DNA from: Candidatus Obscuribacterales bacterium
Lineage (GTDB): Bacteria > Cyanobacteriota > Vampirovibrionia > Obscuribacterales > Obscuribacteraceae
Assembly (NCBI GenBank): GCA_019752635.1
Contig: JAIELX010000013.1
Span: 62,001-126,000 of the forward strand
Length of the DNA: 64,000 bases
Direction: 5' to 3'
Of the stretch, positions 15,001 through 24,000 are shown piece by piece. The position numbers and the translations under genes are program-made. A model generated the notes under the pieces. The model worked only from the letters and a program-made list of their open reading frames with translations, ran no database searches and was not told where the DNA came from. Each line of letters begins with the position of its first letter. Within the stretch, counting starts at the first letter, position 1.

Positions 15001-18000
15001 CGGTAATAGTGCCGCCGTTGCCATTGGTAGAATTTGTCGAGATTACACCGGAGGTCAAAATGTCTTGAGCGGCAATCATTGTTAACGAGCCGCCCTTGCC
15101 GTTCACTGAATTGGCCGACAGCGCGTTGACTAGAGAAATTGTGCGTCCTGCGTTGGCAACCAGCGTACCGCCTGTGCCGTTCGTCGAATTTGCACTGCTG
15201 TTTTGCTGCAGGGTAATATCTGTTGCGGCCGTTAAGGTCACTGTGCCTGCCAGACCGGAGACGGAGTCGGTGTGGTACTCCTGCAAGTTAATTCCGGCGA
15301 ACTCTGAAACCATGGTGGTGGTGCCGGCGCCAGTGCCTGAGGTATTGAATACTGCGCGCGTGGTGATGTTTTGATCCGCATCCAGCGATATGAGTCCGCC
15401 CGTTCCGGCGCTAGAAGACGTACTCAAGTCGCCGTTAAGCGTAATCGAGCCGTTAATATTTGCTCTGTTGGCCGTGATTCTGATCGTGCCACCATTGCCC
15501 ACGGTGCCGCTTTGCGCCGCTAGCGTGTCTGCTTGCAACAGGACATTGCCGGATACAAGGGTTATCGAGCCGCCGTTGCCAGTGGCTGCTGCGACGTTGA
15601 TTTTTGTACCGGAGGTAATCGTCAACTGCGACGCTACGCTGAAATCGCGAATTACGACTGCACCGCCTGTAGCACCGGACGCGACGATGGAACCGAATGT
15701 GCCATTAAGCGGTGTCGGCGCAGTGACGCCGTAACCAACCACGAATGTGTCGCTGCCCGAGAATGGGAATAGCGATACCGTTCCGCCTGTTCCGCCAGAG
15801 GACGACGCGTTGATCGATACGCCGGAGCCTGCAAATGTCTCTCCGCCGATGGCAACATAGCGTCCAAAAACTGCCACGTTTGCGCCATTGGCCGTAACGC
15901 CGGAAGTATTAATCGACCGGATTGATACATCGCCATTCTTTGAAAACAGCACGACATTGCCTGCTGCGGCAGTTCCAGAAGCGCTTGAGTTCAGGTCCGT
16001 TCCGGCACCGGTAATGTTGGTTAGCGCGTCCATGGCTATGTACCCGGATTTCGCTGCTGCGCCCTGAGCGGTGCTATTGATCACGCCACCGGAGAGATTG
16101 ATTGAACCGCCGGGATTCACAATTGTGATGTTACCGCCGTTGCCCACAGGCGATGCGGTGCGAATCAACCCGATGTTCAAAGATGCTGCGTTCGCAGCCG
16201 TAAGCGTGACGGCTCCGGAGGCGCCGCCTTGATTTGACGATACGATCTCTGCAGGCGGCGGCGATCCTGCAGCAAGGCGCAGTGAGAGTGCCGCTGTTGC
16301 TCCCGCTGCCGAGGTTGCGTCCGCGAGCACTACCGAACCTGCCTGGAAGGTAAGCGGACCTCCTACTATGATGCCACCGGCACCACCGGTACCTGTATCA
16401 TCTGTATAGGTCGAAAAAGAAGCCACTGTTGCGCCGCTTGTTGATCTGTTGACGAACGAGCCGACAATCGATGATGTCGGGCTGGCGACGGTAATGCTTG
16501 CCCCGTTGGCATTGGAAAGTCCACCCGCAAGAACTGACGAAACTTTGATTTGCCCCGTTGCGACCAGGGAAATGTTGCCGGCTGTTCGCCCTGCGCCAGT
16601 GACGTAGGAAGTGACTTGCCCGCCTGAGTTCAGCGTCGAGCCGGTCCAGTCGCCTATTGTCATTGTATTGCGCGCGGCGACGAAGGCATTACCCGCCGTG
16701 CCGGTACCACTGGCATTGGAGACATCTATTGATGCTGCTGCGTTTGGTCCGCCCGCCAGGCCTGTTACCGCAACCACATTACCTGTCGCGAATACGGATC
16801 CGGAGTTACCGTTTGCAGAGACAGTATTGATACCGCCGGTGATGTTCAGCGTTCCCGTCGCGCCAAGCAAAACACCTGAAGACGAAGCTGCGGCGTTCGC
16901 ATTGTTGATTGAACCAGCCGTTAGATTGCCGCTGGCAATCATTACAACGGGAGTGGACCCGGAGCCGGTCACAGCATTGGCGGAGATGGAGCCGTTCACA
17001 ACAAGCGGTGCGGCGAACGAACCATTACCGGCCGGACCGTTGAAGGAAAGATTGTTGACGTTGAACGAGTTGAAGCCTGTCAGCGAACCGGCGGGCAAGT
17101 TGTACGTGTTTGCTGTGGTCGTATTGGTAATGGTCGGTGCTGCACCGGGAGTGACCGTAATCACGTAATTCGAGCCGGCTTGAATATCGCCGGCCGTCAG
17201 AGTGGACGTAACGTTGGGGAACAACCCCGCCGCGGTTACTCCGGAACCGTTGATGGTGCCTCCGGACATGAGCACGGAAGTGCCATTCGCTGTGCCGGTG
17301 ACTGACGCCGTGACAGCCAGGTTGGCGAGGGCACCTTGCGAAATGAAAATGTTTCCGCCTTGCGATCCGGCACCGGTTCCGTTTGCGTTGACAGAGCTGC
17401 TAAACGTTGACAATCCGGCGGACACGATGCCGACGTTGCCGCCGCGAGTGGCTCCGGATGCATTGATTGTGTTGGTCACGCCAGTCAACGCGATTGCTGC
17501 CGCCGGTCCAGCTGTCGCGATTACGACTGTTCCTCCGACAGCTGCCGAGGAAGACGCATTGAGTTGAGCTGAGGTGGTAACGCCGGTTCGACCAAAGATG
17601 TAGGCGGTTCCCGCGTCTCTCACCGCCGAGATGTTGATGGCACCGGCGGCGACGTTCGCCGTTTGCGAAGTGAGCGATACGTTGCCGCCCACCGACGTTG
17701 CCGATCCCGAAACGTTTACTATCGCCGGCGTAAGCGTCAGTGTCCCGGAGGACATCGCAAAAACGTTACCGCCGCGGTAAACGCTTCCTGTTGCGGTCAA
17801 GTTTGCGGTGTTGGTCAAGGCGTTCCCGGCGTTCAGTGTAATGTTGCCACCAGTTGCGCCGGATGCATTCATCGTCCATTGTGTGCGTATATCCGAGCTA
17901 GCGGTCACCGAAATGCTGCCAGCGCTATTGGTGCTGGAGTTGGCGTTCAAGGTCATATTGGTGTTTCGTCCGGCCACTCCGCCAAAGTAGCCGAGTTGAC

Positions 18001-21000
18001 CGTTCGATACCGCAATGGAGATGCTGCCCGCGACTCCTGAGGTAGATGATGCATCGATAGTGTTGACGGTGCAGCAGCCTGTCGGATCCGTGTTGCTGAA
18101 CACGCCGATGAATCCGGCGTCAGCTACCGGGTTGTTGACTGTAATCGAGACGTTGCCGCCATTGGACGAGGTCCCTGTGGCATTGATTGCTGTGTTGGAG
18201 GCGAAGCGAACATTGCCGGAGTTTGTCACTGCCAGCGAAACGTCGCCTGCGGAAGCTTGTGAGGAGCTGTTGATATTTGAAACAACGATATCGCCGTAAG
18301 ATGTTAGCGCGATCCGCCCGCCACGAGTACGAGCGCTGGCGTCAATGGCGGCGCCGTTTGTGTTAAATCCGGTCACGCTCAGCGAACCTGTAAGTGCTGT
18401 TAGCGTTATGTTGCCACCGAAGTATTCGCTTTGCGCGGTGCCGGGTGGAACCATAACGCCTCGGGCCTCGATGTACTGATTCTGGCTGATGCTGCCTGCC
18501 GTAATCGTGACATTGCCTGCTCGCCCGTCGTATCCGTTAGCTGTAATTGTGCCTGTATTCGAGTAACTTCCGGGGCTTGTAATGGTGATGTCACCGCCCC
18601 GGACGCCGGATGAATTGAGCGACCAATTCAGTGTTGCCGATGCACCGGCTGCCACTACAATGTTGCCACCATTGCCGGTGTTCGATGTTGCATTTAGTGA
18701 AATACTGCCAGGGTTCAGATTGCCGGCACGAAAATCGACGGTAATGTTGCCGGCATTGCCCTGGGGCGAGGATGTGCTGAATGAGCCGTTTCCGATGATG
18801 CCTCGGGTTACTGCCGGGGAGTCCGAGAACGCTTCGCCGATCAAAAGACTAATCGCGCCGCCGTCGCCTCCGGCACTACCGGTGGCATCTATAAGGTGTC
18901 CGGTGCCACCGCTGCCAATGTTCAGGCTTCCTATTTCCGAGAAGATAGAGACATCGCCGCCGTTGCGCGGTGAGCCGGTTCGGATGCCACTGGCAATGCG
19001 AATGTCGCCGCCTGCAATCAAGCTGACATTGCCTGAGATCGTCAACCCGGTTGTTTCGATCGAGGCCAGGTCGTAGCTACTTTGTAAATCGATAGTCCTA
19101 TAGGGTGTCGATATGGATACGTTGCCACCGGTTACCTGACCGTTGGTGTAAACCCAGGGAAAGACAATGGTGCCGTAGCGGGAGTTAATCTCTACGTTGC
19201 CACCGGATCCGGCTCCGGACGGGCTGTAGACGCCGGAACTGAAGTTGCCGTTAACATTACCGAGCACGTCAATTCTTACGTTGCCGGCGGCCAGGCGGCC
19301 GTCCGTATACAAAGGAGCGTTGGATGAATAGTTGCCGCCGACGGCTATATTGATATTGCCTCCGGTGCCATTCGAGGAGGCCGCAATCCATGGCATATTG
19401 ACCGCCGAAGGATTGAACGCCTGGTCGCCCGAGACGATATTGAGATTGATATCGCCGGCCCGGCCGCTAGTCGAGTTAGTCACGAAAGACGGTGCGATGC
19501 TGCAGCAGAACGACGTGGAGTTGTTATTGACGCCGGCTCTTGAACTTACCGTGACCGATCGTCCAAGCACGAAGTCCAGTGTGCCACCGTTGCCGGTGCC
19601 GCCCACAGCGTAGATATTGCGGAACAATTCGCTGAATTGACCACCCAGTCCGTTGAAATCCAGGTTGCCTGTATTAGCTGTAAGGGAGATGTTTCCGGCG
19701 GTTCCAGCAGAAATTGTGCGAAGTTGCGAGGCAAACGCCATGCCGCCGCCGGAGTATCCGACGATCTCGCCGCTTTGCGTTGTGCCGCTAGTGTTAATGC
19801 TGCCCAGCGACGCCGAGCTTCCTATTGATATAGTCCGTGTCGGCGCGGGGGCGAACAGAAGAACGTCACCGCCGCTTGGACCGCCGAGCGTGTTGATTCC
19901 GGCAATATTCACAGAACCCGCAGCAGACATTACTGCGACCGTGCCACCTGAATTGGTGCCGGTCATATCGATACCGGTCGTGCTGATGTCTCCACGTGCC
20001 AGCAAAGCATAGCTGCCGGCGTTTACCGTGTTCAGTCTGGTGCTTGAGCCAATTGAAATTGTGGATCGCGATATGACCGGTGCGATTAGAAGATCATCGC
20101 CGCCGGTATCGAATCGAAGTTGACCGCCACCGGTGATGGAAACTGTGGTGAAGCCCTGTGGATTGTAGTTTTGGATCATCCCGGGGGTAAGGATTACATC
20201 CACATTTGCAGCGCTGCTTATGGTGGCTGGCCCGGTGAAACTGGCAAACGTTCCACTTTGACCGGCGCCTGTTACCGGTGCGGTGCCGGTGATCGTGCCG
20301 GATGCAACTCTAACTACATTGCCGGATGTTGACCCGTTGCCGATATTATGGGCAACAATGGCGTTGTTGCTCAAGTTGCCACCAGAAGATAGAAACACCG
20401 ATCCTGATCTGCCGGTGCTGACTGCCGCTGTATTTTCCGTGGAGATCGAGCCAGTGATATTGAGATCGCCCAACGATTGGACCGTCACGGCGCCACCGCC
20501 CGCCGTGCTGCCGGTGCCTTGGGCGGTCACTGAGCCTAGAGTTGTCGAGCCGGGTGTGCCTGCCAGATCCGTAGAGGCAAGCCAAAAACGACCGCCGGTA
20601 ACTCCGGAAACATCTACGTTCTGAAGACGCACCGCTGTACCTGAGCCGTCGTTGCCGTTGGCCGCAATGACAACATTGCCGCCCTGTCCTGCCGATGATG
20701 ATGCGTCAATATTGAATGTGGTACCAGCCGGGTTGACGATGCTGCCTGTCGCCTGCAAGTAGACGTTGCCACCGCGAGTGGTTCCGCTTGCCGTTAGCCC
20801 GAACTTGCCGTCGGAATCCGCAGTTGCTGAACCAACGCGCAAGTCTCCTGTGGACGTTAGTTGGACGGTGCCACCGCGCGCTCCTGCTTTGCCTGATACA
20901 TTTACCGAGCTCACCGATAATGTTGTACCGGAAGTCGAAAGAAAGACGTGCGCGCCTTGTCTGTCCGCCCCGCTGCTGGAAGCTTCAACATGACCGATCG

Positions 21001-24000
21001 ATATGTTGCCTGCACCGGTTCCAAATATCTGGACATTACCAGCGGTGCCGTTAGTTGCCGATGCGATGACCTCGCCGACGGACAGCCCGGCTGCAATGGG
21101 ATTGATTACGATCCAGCCGGCATCTCCGGTGCCGCGGTTATATGTGGAGATGTCCCCAAGGGTGGTGGTGCCTACTAAATTTACTCGAAAAGATGAAGTG
21201 CTCGTGTCTCGCACGCCATCTAACAAAATGTCGCTACCGCTCTGTAATTGCACGTCGGCCAATGTGCGAATGGCACCAACGCCTCGCTGAATAGGCATTA
21301 CGATTCTGCCTTGCGAGTTTATCCACTGCAGCGAGTTGGAAGTGAATAGCAATTCGCCTGCGCGACCGGCGCCGGTGTCGTTTGCCCAGCTAGTGACGTT
21401 GGTACCTGTCGTAGAGCGGGAAACCAGTGAGCCAAGGCTAAATCCATTAGTGCCCGTGGCGGCGCTGCCGCTATCCAATGTTATGTCGCCGCCTGCCGCA
21501 TCTGCAAGACCGGCGGATATCAAATTGTCTGCGGTGATAATGCCGGGACCGGTTGCGCGCGTAAACTCCGTATTGTCCGCTGCAACTATAATGTAGCCGG
21601 ATTTCTCCGAAGCGCCGTAGCCACTTGTCACGACTGAACCGATACTTACATCGCTTCCGGCATAAATTCCGACATTACCGCCGCTGCCACCAATTGCGAG
21701 CAACGGATTGCTGTCCGTGCGAACATTTCCTACGGTCAGCAAAGTGCCTTGCGCGGTCGGCACAAAGGGCGCGGCCAGCGTAACTGCGCCACCATTGCCG
21801 GAACCCGTGCCGTTTGCAAGGATATCACCGCGTATGAAGTTGCTGCCGATCGCGTTTATAACAACAACGGACCCGGCCGATGAGGCCACCGTGTTCAGGG
21901 CGTTGCCGGTCAGTATCTGCGACTGTCCTTTGATTTTTGCGGCATTGCCGATGTCGATGCCGGATGAGCCGGCGCCCGCGCCTGATACCAGGACCACGTC
22001 GCCATTGGTGGCGCCAGCGATTCCGGCAGTGCCTGTAGTTGTGATAGTCTGGGCGATCGTATTTTTTGCCAGTGATAGCGTCTCGTGGCTGACGAGCACC
22101 ACTGATGATGCCGAGCCGCTTGCGCCTATCGCGCCGATTACATTTCCTGTAGCGGTGATTTGCGGCATCACGATCGGCGCGATCAATCGACTGTCACCAT
22201 TCGTGCTGACAGTCAGTGAACCGGATGTGTTCAGTTTTTGACCCGATACTAGCGTGCCGAAACCACCGGGAACGAGCGCCCAGGTAGTCGACCCATCAGT
22301 AAACGTGGGTGCGGCTTGCGGGGTGAATGTGAAATTGTAATTGGCCGTGTCGCCTACGGTCGGAAAGCCGGTGAATGTAGAACTTACTCGCGGAAAAATA
22401 CCTACTCCGCCAACGCCCGGAGCTGCTGCACTTGCAGTGGTATGTTGAACGTTACCGACGCGGATGTCTCCGCGTGCGTGCAAGATAACTGATGCATCGG
22501 AGCCGGTCAAAATTGAAGCTATGTTTCCTGCTGCACCTATATTGACGGCATTTGAGGCTCCGGTTAAATTGCTTCCAGATGAGATGAAGATGCCGCCGCT
22601 AGTCAGTGCGCCTGCTCCGCTGGTGTTGATTGCGGCATTGGTCAGTTGAGAGCCGCCGACCGTGATAACCCCCGGTGCAACCAAGCCGACACCGCCGGCC
22701 CGTCCTGACGGATCGGCTGAACTTGTATCGATACTGCCGGTAGTGATGCCGCCGTTATTGGCGGTGTTAGCAATCACTACATTGCCGGAAACAGTACCCT
22801 TTGTAGAAATATGGCCCAACGAAATTGCGGTAGCGCTTAGAGCGCCCTGGTTGTTCGCCAGTGCCACCACTTGCCCGCCCTTATCGTTTACGCCGTCGGT
22901 CTGGATATTGCCGGAGACGTTTATCGTGGAAGCTGCAAGAAGGAACACGTCGCCACCGGCGCCGTTTCCAGTAAGAACGCTTGTGTTGATGCCACCGTTA
23001 ATATTGATGCCGCCCAGCGGTGTTGACACCATGAAGATGTTGCCGTGGGTGAAAACATCACCGGTATAACTGAAGTCTCCGTTTGCCAGGTAGATCACCG
23101 GGTCGCCGGTGATGTCGAATTTCGTGATGTTCAAATTGCCGGTTGCCACCGAAATGTTGGCGGCGCCGGCGTCGACTTCCGTGTCTCCCGAAATTGATAA
23201 AGCATCGATATCGACGAGACCTTCAGGACTCGTAAACGCGATAGTGGCCGCCGACAAAGAGCCTCCGTCGACTTTTATGTTGGCTTTGTCGACAATATCG
23301 CCGGTGAGCGATTTGATTGTCTCAGTTGTGGTGACACTTAAGCGATCGCGCGCGGTGATGCTTCCCGCGCCTGCGATGCTGAGGTCGTTGCCACTGAGCG
23401 AAGCGATCGCAACGTTGCCCATAAACGCCTGAATGGAACCGCTATTTGTGAGGTTGGCTGTCAACGCATTTACATTTGCTGTTTGCGAGGCAAGCACACC
23501 CTGGTTGACGATGTTCATCGCTTGCAGGTTAAGGTTGTTCGCCGCCTGCATGATAGGTGTGATACCGGCAAGAGTGGCACTGTTCATGATCGTATTGCCT
23601 GCCACCACACTCAGATTGCCGGCGCTGGAGATGATGCCGCTGTTGATGATGTTGTTCGATGCGAACAGGCTCAAGTTGAGATTGGAAACCAGATTGGTAA
23701 AGTTATATCCGGCCAATCCGCCGGCCGGAATCACGCTTGTAAGCAGACCGCCTGTCTGGTTGAAAATGTTGCTGGCGCTTATTGTTGCGCTGTTCACTGC
23801 AGCATTGGTTGATATGGCGAAGATGCTGCCGGCATTGGTGAGATTCCCGGCCAGATTCAGTGTTGCGGCTGTGCCGAAGTCCTGTATGGCGGTGACGCCC
23901 GTTGGAATCACCAAGTTGGTGATGTTCAAACTGTGGTCGTTTAAGAGAAAACTGCCGCCGATTGCATTGCCTGCGGCGCCGAGCTGAATGGTTTGCGCAC

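Noticed and set aside
3..23987. Many plus-strand frames of 60-220 codons with repeated VPP-like motifs, and scattered minus-strand frames in other phases
   Set aside because: They are all in fixed phase against the giant minus-strand frame and mirror its repeated composition; none has an independent family match or consistent ribosome sites.
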